Shown piece by piece: positions 21,883 to 34,154 of a stretch of 64,000 nucleotides of DNA. The notes beneath the pieces are model-generated. The model saw only the letters and a list, made by a program, of their open reading frames with translations, did no database searches and had not been told where the DNA came from. The position numbers and the translations under genes were made by a program. The DNA is taken from contig JADANN010000309.1 in the NCBI GenBank assembly GCA_018806985.1, positions 868,001-932,000 on the forward strand, given 5' to 3'. Source of the DNA: Angiostrongylus vasorum (Eukaryota > Nematoda > Chromadorea > Rhabditida > Metastrongylidae). The stretch's first letter is position 1, and each line of letters starts with the position of its first letter.

Positions 21883-24800
21883 CTAAACAAAGAGATCTAT
21901 TCACAGTTAATGGTAAAACAAATTTTCAGTGGTAAACATGTTGCTTTCTAGCTACAAAATTTGGATAATCTAGAAAACTATCTAGCCATCACTTGAACAG
22001 AAAAACGCTCACTACGTAGTAAAGCGATGAAAAAAATAAAAAATGTGGAAAAACAGCAAAATTTTTTCATTAGTCAGCAACATGAGGGCTACAACAAATG
22101 AGAAAGAGTTGATTATTTACTTACAAGACTCCACTGATGGAAGCTTCGAGCTGTTTGACTTCGGCATAGAGGCGCTCCGACGAACGCCGCTGTGTGCTGA
22201 GCATGCAACGCTATTGCTTCTCGAGGCAATGATCGTAGAGTCATTTTGATGCGACGGCTGTAAACCGTTGAAAACAGAAGATGGCACGCAGTTGGTAGCA
22301 CTCTTGTCCTCTATTTCGTTCTAGAACCATCTCAACAGTGAAAATCTTGTGGAAATAAGAAACGGAAGAGCATCGCTTCATTTATGGTTTTGGGATTCAC
22401 AGCATATAAGAACATACCAGGAACTACATCAAGAAATCAATATCTATCAGTACACTGGTGCCGAATCTGGTTTTTTCGACAAGTACCGAAAGATTTTTCA
22501 ACAATTTAGAGGCACTTGAGAACCAATGAAATTGACAGACATGTAGAAGAGGTTTCGCTTTATTAAGATCTATCGCCCTAAAGATATGAACAGTGTTATT
22601 CTCATCCCTAAAATTTTTCAAATACACTTTGCCAAAAGTGGAGACAAAAAACATTTCAGGTTATGATAGGATTTTTAGAAATTCTGACGAAAACAATTCT
22701 ATGGGAAGAAATGCAGTTCGTTTAAAAGCTTCGCTGTCCGAAATTCGAGCCCTCCACAAAGACAAGCAAGGAAAAAGATTTTTCTGGGCCATAGAAAACC
22801 ACAGCTTCATCTTTGAAATCTACCAAGTTTTATTTGAATTAATAAACAAATGGATATGTCGTCAATGCACATTGTTGCACCAGACACCAAGAAGTCGCCA
22901 GTTTATAAATTACACCCAAAAGATGTTTAGATGCCTCTACCTGGCAAAAGGTCCCAGAAATTCTTTTATTTGCTTTAGACTTGGGTATCGCCCAACAGAG
23001 AGTGTGGTAATTAAATTGACTACATCATCAGCAACTGGAGATTTTACCTAAGTGATTACACTGTTGTTCTAGTGACTTTCGCAAGATCTCAACATGGCGT
23101 GCTTAGCGAAAATCCTCCGCCTTTCAAGAGAACGCTAGAAAAGTGAGAAAATAAAGTTCGGAAACTATTGTAAAGTGGATCTTTTCTACGTTTTCCCGCC
23201 CAGTTTTTTGGGAATTCAACCTCATTAGAAAAAAGGAAAACGGTGGACTATTAAAACTGTTTATCAACCTCGTGTAAGCATCAAAGAAAGAATATATGTT
23301 GAATATTGATATCGAGGTTAAAGGAAAGTCGGTTTTGAAATATTGTTATTCCTCACATCTCCCAACGGTTTACCGCCTCATCGTGGCTGGGAGGTGTTCC
23401 TGGGTGTCGGACTGCGATGTACAGCGGGGAGATTCGTCCCCTCGGCAGGGTCTCCTAAGCTGAGAAGGAGTTCGGCGTTTCTATCAGGAAGCCCAGCTAG
23501 GAGTAAACAAATACCAGGATTCACCACCGTCCTGGTATCAAACTAGTTGCATGGTGGCAAATTTCCCTCTGATCCACAAGCGCTGCGACTGCCCGTGGTG
23601 GTGAAGACTTGGGGCAGACTTTGGCCAGGCCGACCTCAGGATTCCAAGGAACCACAGTGGCTTAACCAGCAAATCTCCGATAAATGGTGATTATGCTGGG
23701 GCCCACACTACCAGTGAGGACGGGCCGTTAAAGCGTCAAGTGTGTCAAGTGAAAAATATGGTCGGTTGATGTAACATCAACCAACAGTTCCATGGTCACC
23801 AAGAAAAACCCCTTCTCTCGAAACCAATCCGAAACGTCACCGTGAGCAAGCGGCAATCTTCAATGGTGCTGCAGTTTGCAAAGTTTTGCGGAGATCTTAG
23901 AAAAGAACAAAGCACCGGTTCAAGTACAACGGAACATTGCAGCTGCAGAACGATGATAACCGACGAAAAACCACTTCACTCAGAAGCGAAAGTGATGTTA
24001 TCCATAACGTCAAGCCTCAATTCATTGTTTTTCTTGATAAGCAAACACGAGGTTAATATTACAGCATTTATTAATACACAATAGCTGACGTTTAGGCGGT
24101 TTCGCCTGCTTCAGAGCCTGGAATGGTCAAATTGACATGCAATCTACTCAGCCAAACACTTTCTTAACCTCAGCAGAGAAAACACATAAATTTTTATTCG
24201 CATAATAAACAGCTTCTTTCCAACAGCCACCGTTTTGTTCTTTGTAAGTCTTCCAATTATTTTTTGTGGAAACTAGCCGCACAGAGTATTACATGAGCCA
24301 GGAATGTGCCTCGCTCAGGTCAAAGAATCAGCCTGAGGTATGGCGCTAGGTTACGCGTGATCAGAAGACACTCCTCCTTGCTGTTCATTTTTAGAATTTT
24401 GAAATCTGTCCAAAACCGTTCAATATGACCGCCTGTGCATAACGCAAAACTGTATAACGTGTCCTAATGGTAGAGACAGTGACTGCATGAGTTCGGTTAC
24501 GGCGTACCCAAACTCTTGTGAGGCATGCAGGGACGACTACATTGGCAAAACAGGTAGACCACTTCTTTCCGTATAAACGAACATCTATGCGCGCACAGGA
24601 AACAGAGCCATAATGGGAAAGATTTTGAAATAGAAGGTAGCATCCTCGCACAGGGATCGAGAATTTCAGCACGCAAAACACATTTTGGATAAGCTCAAAC
24701 TCCGAAAATGAATCGCAGGAAGGAATGCCTAGTTATCACACGTGATCTCACGCGGTATTAAGACTGATATTTAAATGTGGGAGGCTTATCAATGAACTTT

Positions 24801-27800
24801 GTGAGTCATGAAGTTTCCGCGTGACTTCTCTGCGGTTGGTTTCCTCATGAAATACTCAATGGAAGACTTTTTGGAAAGCGGTGAATGTGCGAAGAATCTA
24901 TTTCATTTTCAATGCGATTGAAATCTTGGTTCAGTATTTCTTCTGTTTAGTTACTGAAGTGTTTCGCTGTGTAGATTGCAGTCAACTTGACCTTTCTAGG
25001 CTTTGAAAAAAGGCGAAATCCGGCAAAACGTCAGCTATTGTGTATTAATAAATCCTGTAATATCAAACTTGCGTTTGAAGTCCTGATTATTGGTAATATA
25101 ATACTTTATACACCCAACCCCAATGGTTTACAGCTTTATCGTGGCATGCAACGCTTCTATGTTTGTTGAGGGAGTTGAGTCCAGTGGATGGCTTTGATAC
25201 ACGATTGAGACAAATAAAGATTCCATAGGTGCCTGCTCGAGTAATTAGATGATTCGCATGTTTTACAGGTTCCCTCCAAGAATACTAAACGGATTCAGAA
25301 GCTTATCGGCTATTATTTGACAATAATAACCAACCAATTCTCTATGTGAAGTCTCCATCGCAAGAAATGGTAGTTCTTGTTCAATTTTAAGAAGTTCTAA
25401 ATTCTCTAAAACATGTAAAGAGTAAACAACTAAAGTATTTGGGAAAAGGTAAGGCACAACTAACCTATCGGCAACGTGTGCGAATCAGTATTTATTGGTG
25501 TATCGTTCTCCATCAATGATTTCATCTATAACACCAAAATATCTAGGGCCAATGTTCTATTTAAAACCACATAATTAAAATTATCCATTCGTTTATATCA
25601 CACAGCCAACACTGTCTAAGAATTCATTTCAACTTTAATCGCCACATGATGAGTAATGCATTCCTATCTACCTTACATATATTCCTTTTTTTAAACTATA
25701 CTCGAGCTCCTGGACTACCAGCGCACAAAGTAATTTTTTCTGTAAAAATTGACAAAAACGGTTACCTCTTCTTGTAATTCGGACTGACGGAAAATCTCGT
25801 TTGTCGTGAACAAATATTTATGCCACATAGTGCTTTCTTCTTTCAAACTTGCAATTTCGAACTCAAGCTTACTATTCTTTTCTAAGGCGAGGAAGATAGC
25901 GGTCTCCAGAATTTCAAATTTCATCAGCAAACCAAACAGATCTCTTCCTTTCACCGTAACTTTTTTATGCAGTTGTCCACATGCTCCATCGAAAAGCTCC
26001 TCATTGGTTGGTTCAACACAACGAATTGATTTGTTGCTCTCTTCCAACAGCGACAAAGCATCTGCATGACGTCGAATCCTGTCTTCCAATACCATTAACT
26101 TTTCCTTTAAATCCTCAATTACGGCTCTCGCTTCAGAATCTTGACATTTGGACAATTTCCGCTCTTCTTCAAGGTATTGTTTCGTCTGTTTAAGCTCGTC
26201 CAATGCTTTGCTATGAGCTTCCGCTAATGATTTCATATCTTTAACATGTTCAGAAATTTCCACGTCCTTTCGGTTAACAGTTGACTGTAGCTCTAAACAT
26301 TCGGCTTGTACGATTTCTAAAGAGCGGTTGGTGTCGTTGTACTTCGACGTAATGGATCTCATGTCTTCCTTTAGCTTTTCGATCATGATAGTTGCCTCAT
26401 TAAGCTGATCCTCCTTCTCCTCAAGAACAATTTGTACACTGCCTAATTTCGAATCAGTCGCGTCCTTTTCCGTTGTTATGTTGGCTAGATCCTTTCGCTG
26501 TTCCAGTATAGTGCGTTCCTGGTCAACCACAATGGCCTCCAACTAAAAAACTACCGAAAACATAACGTACGCAGATTATAATGTTGCAATTCTACCAAAT
26601 ACATTTAAAGTGGTAACCGACCTCTTCTATACGAGTACACGCAGCACTTATCTTCGCGTCACGTTGGATAATTTCCGCCAAATGGACACTTACAAGCTGT
26701 TGCAAGACTGCTTTTTGTTCAGAAACAAATTTTTTATGGCGTGCCTCCTGACGAGAAAGCTTCGCCTTTGCTTCAGCAAGACTCTTCGTTGCCTGAATAC
26801 TAAATGAATTTTAATGAGTGATTAATGAGTAAATTTTAATGAATTAAATGAGCAAAACTTTTCTTTACCTGAAAACCGAACAAACTTTTTTCATGGTAAC
26901 CGGCACAGATCTTCAACAAACCTACAGCGTCGTGTTTCCTTTGTAAGCGCCTTTTTATTTCTTCGATGGCGTTTTCACAAGAACGTTTATCGGATTCGTA
27001 TAAAACTCGAGTCTTTTTTAATTTCTCAGTCTTTTCCCGAATCTCTTGCTGAAGCAAAGCGTTTTTTTCCATTTCATTTGTGTAGAGAGACATGGCGTTC
27101 GCAGTCTGAACAGCAAATGAATGGTGTTAGTTGAACTTCCTTAATCTATCCAATTTCCTATTCTGCTTCTTTTTCCCGAACTTGTTAAAGTCTCACTTCT
27201 GTCTCTAGTCGTTTCCGCCACTCAGAAATAGCTCCTTGATACTGTTCCCTTTCTGATTTCGCAGCTCGCCTTTCCTCCTCCAGTAGTCTTATAAGAGTGT
27301 TACGCTCATTGTCTAAGATTCTCACTTGCTGCAGACTTTTTACTGCCTCATATTTAACGTCACGCAACTCTCTTTCTAAGGCAGCCATAGAACCACTTTT
27401 AGTTTCCAGTTGTTCAACCAAATTTATTTGCTTCTCTTCCAGTTCCTCCACATTCACCTTATAAGCTGCCAACTAAACAAATAATGGAAAGATGTGAGTG
27501 CGAAAAACACAGATAAAGACTTCTACAACCTACCCTGTCTTTCTGACTATCACACTGCCGTTTGTATCCTTCCAGTTGTTTAGTTAATTCCACAACTTTA
27601 GCTTCCAGTTCTTCTTGAGATCTTTGTGACAATTTTCCACTCGATTCCAAACTACGGATACGTTCGTTCTTCTTTGCTATTCTTAAGTTAATAAATGCAA
27701 GACTTCTTTTTGCTGTAGTGGACGAAAGCTCTAGGTATTAAAGCAGTTATGAAGGATGTGAGACTTTTGACACTGACTCCCCAATAAGCGACTCAATTTT

Positions 27801-30800
27801 AGTCGTTGACTCTGAAACTTGCGATTCGGAGTTCATCAATTGATCCTCAACCTCATTTAGCTGTCTTCTCAAAGCTTTGATTTCGCGTTCGCGTCGTAAT
27901 TCTCTTAATTGACACTTATGAAATTGACAAAAAAAAACAAGAGATTCAGTAAAATTCTGCTGACAGTTACCTAACTTTCGGAGAGTTAATTGTGTCCATA
28001 AGTGGACTACCACCACAACGTGCAACCGTATGGAAATCCGAGCTAACGCTACTAATACGCCGTCGGCTTGGACCACACGGAGTGGCAAATGATGGTTGAC
28101 CAACTGAAGATTATATCCAACAGTCAAGTAATAAGAAATCAGTGAATTACAAAAAAAAAGAATACCTGACATTCCCGAAAATTCTTCCACTGATAAACTG
28201 GACCACCGTGGTGTAGCATATTGTGAATCGCCCAGTGTGACATTGGCATCAGAACTTTTAATCATCACTGACCACCAGCCACTTTGTTCTCCATCAAATG
28301 CGTTCAACTGGTTAAAAAGACGAAAAACCGTTAAAGTAAAGAGCCCCAATTTCGACGATATGATACAAAGGTATGTCACAACTACGAAGAGCACAGCTGT
28401 AAGCTTCTATATAGGACCACTATTCTGCCCGGAAATTAATGTCCCATTTGTGAGTCCTTTTTCCTTGTATATTTTTTCGGCAAGTTCTCTCCTTCTCTTC
28501 CCAATATTATACTTTTATAAATCATTGCAAAGCTCATCTTATGCATTTTTTGCTTTGTATGATTAAATTGCAACACAAACTTTTTTTTAACAAACTTTAA
28601 AGGCTAAAATTTCAGATTTCACAACGCCAATTTCGGCAAACCTGCGTCTAGGAACTCAAATGCAGACGGCTGTAGAGCAAACGGCTCCAAGCGTTTATAG
28701 CGTAAAAGAAGAAAATATTAGCGAAAGCACAGTGCAACCTCTAGGGCTTAAAGTTCAAGAAGGTCGCAAGTATCCTTCTCCTATTGACGACGATGAATAG
28801 AAGGCTTCGATGGGAACACATGCACAACTGTTCGAGAACATCCATAAAAAACATGGTCTAGGGAATTCAACTGTTTTGGTGCACCCAAAGAAATTTGGAA
28901 AGTCGAAGAAGCGTCACAAATAGATTCCAAAAGAAATGGATGAAAAGGAAAAAAAATTCTCGTTTTGAAGTGTCGCCCACGAAAGCAGTGAAGAATTTTA
29001 TCAACTAGTATGAACAAACCACTTTCTTGGCTACAAAAAATGTGTAGATTCTAGTGTTTTAACTCGATTAATAAACATTATTCTGAGGTAATACATGCTA
29101 TTTTTTAAAATACAGGTAGCAACCGGACATTGATTTCCGGGAAAAAACCAGTAAATCCGGGAGCCCATTTCTAACGGATTGAGGAACTCACAACTTAACA
29201 CCACTCCACAGAAGAATGTGTACACCAACCTACAATTTCTTTCAGCGGAACATCGTGACCATCTCTCTGCATAACGGCAACACTTTCGGTGATAACATCT
29301 GGCTTTGAGATGCGAAATTCATTAAGCAATACAGCTAGGAACTAGAAATACCGACAAACAATTAGCAACATTGTTGTTTGTAACAAAACTGCCTATGTTC
29401 ATCTTTTATTTCTTGCCTACTATAATTTTTCAAGGTAGGGTATTATGCGAACTCAACCACAATGATGCTGAGATATTCGCAAAACTTGGACAATGGACCA
29501 GATCCAGCCACGATTACCCTTTCCGGTGTCTCGCATATTACACACTGCCACACAGAGGCCCTTGCCCTGCGTTTCTCTCAGCTTCAATTATAGTAGGCAG
29601 CAAGTTAAAGGCTTAGATTATGATTTCGACTACAGCCTCAGCTTAACTGGATACATTGGCGATTTGTGCTCCCCAGATCAATCCCTATTGCTGATGGCAG
29701 CGTTAGGTAGATACCTAGCTGAGAGGAAACCCAGAGCAAAGGCCTCCGTGGGGCAGTGTGTAGTACGCGAGCCCCCGGAAAGGTAATCGTGGTTCGATCT
29801 GACTCGGGGTCCAAGTTTTGCGAATATCTGAGCACCGTTGTGGTTGCAAAAACATTGTTGTTCATAACAAAATTGCCAATATTCACAGGAAACTAGTGTT
29901 TGATCCTAGATCTTTCAACTAATGAAAGATGAATAAAATTAATCTCATTAAAAAAATAACAGATTTATTAAGGATTTTCATCCACAACGGCACATTTCAC
30001 AACCATCTACGGCTATTTATACTACAACGAGAACTGGAAAATTCCCGACCTCAGGTTTATTGTGGAAATTATTTTGCTTGGGCAAACGGAAATGAACAAG
30101 GCCGAACACAAAATTAATTCCTCAACATTTGTTACAACTCATCATGGAATTCGTCCGACACTTCAACAAACTCTAAGCAAGTGGAGCTAACACAAAAGAG
30201 TGTTAAAGCCAGCATCATAGCAGACTCAAGTAAAACTGAGATTGATTATTGGGATCAATGGCAAACTGGGAACCCAGCGCTAGTAATATGGAATCTTCTG
30301 CTGTAAAAAGCACCATCGAATGAGATTCACTAGAAGAGTCTAGGAAACGTAAAAAAAACACATCTGGATCGCCACACAGATTCGTAGCGCAAAAACCAAA
30401 ATAAAACTTTGGCGTTTGATTAACACTTACTACGTGGTGAAGTTAAGTAGTGTAATATACCAAGTACTCCGTATTCTGCATCTCATGGAAACTTATTTTC
30501 ATTGCTCATCATATTCTATTTATAAGGTGTTCTACAATAGGCTTTATCCTTCACAAGGAGGCCGGTTGGTCGTAAACAATGCTCTCATCCTGGAGGATTC
30601 CAAATTGTAAGGCAGAACGTCCACCTTCATTCCACACAGGCGGTTGTATGGTTGCGGTGAAAACCCAGAGACCCTCTAGCATGACTGTCACAGGAATGCA
30701 TCGCAAATCACTCTGGATCAGCATTAAAAATGTCTGTGAGAGCATATTAACAGTGGTCGTCAAGTCACAATCGAACCCAAACACAGCCACAACCAGGTGA

Positions 30801-33303
30801 AAGTTACCAGACAATGAAGTTAACGGAAGAAGTGCTGCACCGCGCACGACATTTGAAGAAACTATTACTATGAGAAACGTCCCACTGTACCTGCTTCAAA
30901 CTGCGCAAAGGTTTAAATGAAAATACGGATATATGACTAATGAAACCAATTACCTCCCAACGGTTTACCTCCTCATGGGAGGTGCTCCTGGGTGCAATGT
31001 ATAACGAAGGGATTAATTACCCCGGCAGGGCCTTCCAAGCTGAGGAGTCCGGCGGTTCCACCAAGATATCCAGCTAAGAGTAAAGCAATACCAGGATCCA
31101 CCACCGTCCTGATATCAAACTAGTCGCTTGGTGGCAAATCTCCCTCTGATCCACGACGGCGGCGACTGCCTGTGGTGGTGACGACCTGGGGTAGACCTTA
31201 CGCTGGCTGAGCCTCGGGACTCCAGGTAACCACAATGGCTACACCGGCGAAACTCCAAAAAAGTGGAAACTATGGTGGCGCTCGCATAACCAGTCCAGAT
31301 ACGGGAAGACGGGCCATCCAGATATCCAAGTAAGTAAGAAACCCTTTAGCTCACAGTAGCTCATTAACCTTTAAGGTATAAGTTCGAATGAGCTAAAACT
31401 GTAAAGACGAGTTTTACGCGTAAGATGCTCTACAATAATGCTATGACTTTCTGACACCTTTATGGTATACATTCCACGAAATACAAATGTACTTTTGAAG
31501 TCATATCTTTTAACAGCCTAAAGCAAATCAACTTTGGAAATTTCTTCGACAAGAAATCCGTATGATTAAATCCAATATTCTCAGGAAGAATGTTAATATA
31601 CAAACGATATTTGAACTCATACCTTTGCAATCTCTAAGGCGTCTCCAGCAGCTGCTTTCTCCACTGAGAGCGATGCAATGATTTCGTTGTGTACGCTTGC
31701 CGTGAGAAAATGAGAAAATAAACCTTCGTATGAGGACAGAGCACTTGGAGCAACGATTCTCGTATTTTCGTTCGTACGTCTGAAAGAACAATAATGAACA
31801 AGAAGGAAAAACCGAAACATCAAACCCGTTGTCTTCATCCGACACCTTTGTAAGGAACCACAATTGACAAGTGAAAATTTTCCAACAAGAAAATATCATT
31901 TCAAAAATCTTATTAACGGAAATAAGCTATATATTTACTATTCATATACTGTACTAACACTGAGTATTAAACTCCATCTATCCGGAGAATAAAACAATTC
32001 TTTAAAGCTGTATCAAATCCCAGTACGCAATGATCAATTCTATCCAACATGGTGACAAAAGAACAATATAATCCAGAAATTACTACCTCACAAGAGCAAA
32101 CAGTTGGAGTTATTTACAGTGATATCCAAAAACGATTGTACGGCGATTTAACGATGACAATCAGAGTAGTTTTCGCTTTACAAACGTAGTAACTAGGCCC
32201 ATTTTCAGGAATCGTGTGGCTTCTAAACAAAATAATCGCCCATGTTCAATGCCAAAGGAAGTGATCTGTTTTGGGTATGACAACAATGTGATGGTCTCGC
32301 CACTCTAAAAACTCCGTCCTGCTGTCAGTCAGCGTAGGTAACAAACATGTGTGATTTCTTCGTAGATGGCGGCCTCAGAAGACGATTAGATGTTCGTTAC
32401 CACACTGCTCTGTCCATGAGCCTAGCAACAGCTCCTCTCATTATATCTACTGCAGCCACAGCTTAACTAGGTTCAACACCAATTTGGGCTCCCCCAAATC
32501 AATCCCGTTGACGAGTGATTACTGATGGCATTGGTAGATAGAAAACTAACTGAGATAAAGGCGAACCGAAGGACGTGCATGGTGTGGTAGTGAACACGTT
32601 AGCCTCCGGAAAGGGTAATAGCGTGTTCGATCCCCACCGCAGACACCTGCGCTCCGGACATCACTGTGGTTGATTTCGCATTTCCCTGCCTTGAAAACTG
32701 TAGTAGGCAGTAAATAAAAAAGTTAACACAGTCATTAAATCGTTGGCTTGCACAGATGTAGCGGCGCAAGCATTCGAAGACAAACCGAACATTGGTGATT
32801 GGGAGCGACAAAGAAGACCCCATCTATATGACTCATTGTAATTTTCAACGAATATACTCCTCTATTTATATTAAATGACCCATCATCACATATACTGTGC
32901 AGATCCCAGCACTTCGTGCATTCAATTCGCTTTCCTCGCATTCATTTTGAACAATGGTCTTAGAACATTTTCCATGCTATTTCGGCTTATGCCTTAGGTC
33001 TTCACCTTCTTCATGAATACCGTAGAATGCTGGCCGAGTCGAATCTCCTGGCAATTTTTGAGGTAACCCAGCTAATGCGTTCCCATATGGACTGGAGGAC
33101 AACGTTGGGAGATGGTTGAACCATCGCCTTGCTTCTTGATGAACAGTGTCGCTAACCATTACGCCACTAGGTCCCGCTGTTTTCAACCGATATAAGAAGA
33201 GAGAAGCACTATTTAGAAGTTTAGAAGAATATTTGACAACGAATGACAGTATTTCAAGTAGAAGCTGTCCATTTCGAAGGAAACCACCAATGTCGGTCGA
33301 CAT
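21883..33303 (-). CDS. lin-5: LIN-5/NuMA-type spindle positioning coiled-coil protein, 14 exons
   Basis: Minus-strand exons: 33303-33188, 31779-31623, 30733-30578, 29341-29234, 28307-28166, 28103-27971, 27903-27778, 27651-27534, 27472-27197, 27105-26869, 26792-26622, 26542-25766, 22320-22125, 21896-21883. All GT/AG and in phase, about 908 aa. LIN-5/NuMA links cortical GPR/LGN to dynein. Residues 1-180 look like the NuMA Hook-like domain (NGQLLLEILS; AAAGDALEIAKTFLMLIQSD, compare the NuMA ELELAKMTMLLLYHS block). Residues 240-270 carry GSPLMDTINSPKVRELRRE, like the NuMA segment just before its coiled coil. About 271-835 is heptad-rich coiled coil. The tail (840-908) is serine-rich with RRSASMP, a phosphorylation-like site. 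The 5' end is unsure: no AG lies just before the ATG, and an exon at about 33,566-33,471 may precede it. Introns carry PLE, family D and foldback repeats. Confidence 0.72.
23345..23745 (+). repeat. Family D dispersed repeat, full-length copy
   Basis: It opens with GGTTTACCGCCTCATCGTGG and has GGGAGGTGTTCCTGGGTGTC, an internal inverted repeat ATACCAGGATTCACCACCGT/CCTGGTAT, TCCCTCTGATCCACAAGC and ends near GGACGGGCCGTT. About 400 bp, non-coding. It lies in a lin-5 intron. Confidence 0.75.
24030..25095. mobile_element. Two Penelope-like element 3' ends fused head to head
   Basis: The minus copy (24,030-24,415) carries the PLE tail and the end of the endonuclease (FWTDFKILKMNSKEECLLIT). The plus copy (24,418-25,095) restarts upstream in the endonuclease (DRLCITQNCITCPNGRDSDC, DDYIGKTGRPL) and runs to the same tail. 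The join is within a few bases of 24,416. Hammerhead-like cores lie near both outer ends. Confidence 0.78.
24085..24120 (-). ncRNA. Hammerhead-like core in a PLE tail
   Basis: Minus strand CTCTGAAGC, stem AGGCG/CGCC, then TAAACGTC: the GAAA box has become TAAA, so it is probably inactive. Confidence 0.3.
25115..25165 (+). repeat. 5' fragment of family D
   Basis: CCCAATGGTTTACAGCTTTATCGTGG is followed by a truncated and altered match to the family D start, directly after the PLE pair. Confidence 0.4.
28615..28800 (+). other. Plus-strand open segment in a lin-5 intron, possible terminal exon
   Basis: After a good TTTCAG acceptor, a 61-codon frame ends GRKYPSPIDDDE and TAG, and an AATAAA follows near 29,069. 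No upstream plus-strand exon fits its phase, and the surrounding minus-strand gene is well supported, so it may be chance or a small unrelated transcript. Confidence 0.25.
29366..29885. repeat. Foldback repeat with tRNA-like arms
   Basis: The left arm (29,455-29,570) is the reverse complement of the right arm (29,715-29,860). Each arm carries box-A-like and TTCGATC-type box-B-like sequence. TGCCTACTATAAT at 29,413 recurs inverted as ATTATAGTAGGCA at 29,589. Similar 35-bp blocks (ACATTGTTGTTTGTAACAAA and its mutated copy) flank the whole, at 29,368 and 29,849. Confidence 0.6.
30955..31345 (+). repeat. Family D dispersed repeat, full-length copy
   Basis: CGGTTTACCTCCTCATGGG, the central ATACCAGGATCCACCACCGT hairpin, TCCCTCTGATCCACG and a terminal CATCCAGATATCCAAGTAAG. 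It lies in a lin-5 intron. Confidence 0.7.
32375..32735 (+). repeat. Half of a foldback repeat, tRNA-like arm in plus orientation
   Basis: CATGGTGTGGTAGTGAACACG (A-box-like), GTGTTCGATCCCCACCGC (B-box-like) and the terminal motif AGTAGGCAGTAAATAAA are all present. The mirror arm is missing. It lies in a lin-5 intron. Confidence 0.6.
33000..33185 (-). repeat. tRNA-headed SINE (family C)
   Basis: The minus strand reads GGACCTAGTGGCGTAATGGTT (head), then a body matching the reverse of 50,222-50,520. It directly follows the first lin-5 coding exon, starting only a few bases after the donor. Confidence 0.6.
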
Positions 33304-33470
33304 GCCGGCAAATAGAACAAACCATTTTCAAAAAAGACAAGTGAAACTGTATCATGCCATCATTATAGAACGTCTAATTATCTAAGCAAAATCAAACTAA
33401 ACAAATGCCCTGAAGGTTCGGGTAGCCCAATAAAAGTGGATCAAATAAAACTTACAAGCAATTCAACAGC

Positions 33471-33566
33471 GACGGCAAGTGGTCGGACCACAGCAAGCTC
33501 AATGAGTTGACAATCCCCAGATTGATGGATGCACCATATGTATTGAACTGAATAAGCCACAGTGAA
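33471..33566 (-). other. Candidate upstream lin-5 exon
   Basis: The minus strand has an acceptor TTATTCAG and donor CTT|GTAAGT enclosing 96 bp with two open frames (one giving SLLWSDHLPSLLNC). Neither joins in phase to the frame that starts at the ATG at 33,303, so I leave it out of the gene model. Confidence 0.3.
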
Positions 33567-33599
33567 ACAAAACCGTGACGCAAATTAACTGGAAGCAGG

Positions 33600-34055
33600 A
33601 AAAAAAACAAATAAACGAACAAGCAAACAGACCCAAAATAACAATGCCTTCTCCTTACTCTCCTCTAGCTCCATGGATAATACATCTTGGCTTTTATATG
33701 ACTGATGCATTTGGATTATTTTTGTCAGTAGGATACCTTTTGCCAAGTCAGATCACGGTACCAAATAATCTCTTAGCTCAATATAGAATGGTAGTCTTCG
33801 TACAATTCTTCCGCACCCTAAATGCAAAACCTGGGTCAGTAAACCTTTATATACGCTAACAATTACACGATAAGAACGATATGGCGATATCAACAGCTTG
33901 AGTACTAAAATGTAAACAATGACGTGATTAGTAAATAGAGATAATATAGAGAGCAACAAGTCACACCACAATATCTTCTGCAATACTGCTTAAGTGATAT
34001 GAGCAAAAAACTGTGACATTACATCAATTGATCTTGTTGAGCTGGCGCGACGTTG
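33600..34055. other. Intergenic, nothing recognised
   Basis: AT-rich sequence. The 94-codon frame at 33,575-33,859 has no motif or splice support. Confidence 0.4.
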
Positions 34056-34154
34056 GTATCACTTACTGTTGTTGCTGTGGTTCGAAAGCTGATGTTTCGC
34101 CAACTACTCCTTCTTCATAGTTTGGACGGAATTTATGTAACGATATCAATATAA

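Noticed and set aside
22945..23039. Minus-strand exon-like segment with good splice sites between lin-5 exons 12 and 13
   Set aside because: Its only open frame does not continue in phase from the exon ending at 25,766, whereas the exon at 22,320-22,125 does.
22593..23051. 152-codon plus-strand open frame
   Set aside because: It lies in a lin-5 intron, has no recognisable motif, starts without an acceptor or leader context, and the opposite strand has an equally plausible exon-like stretch.
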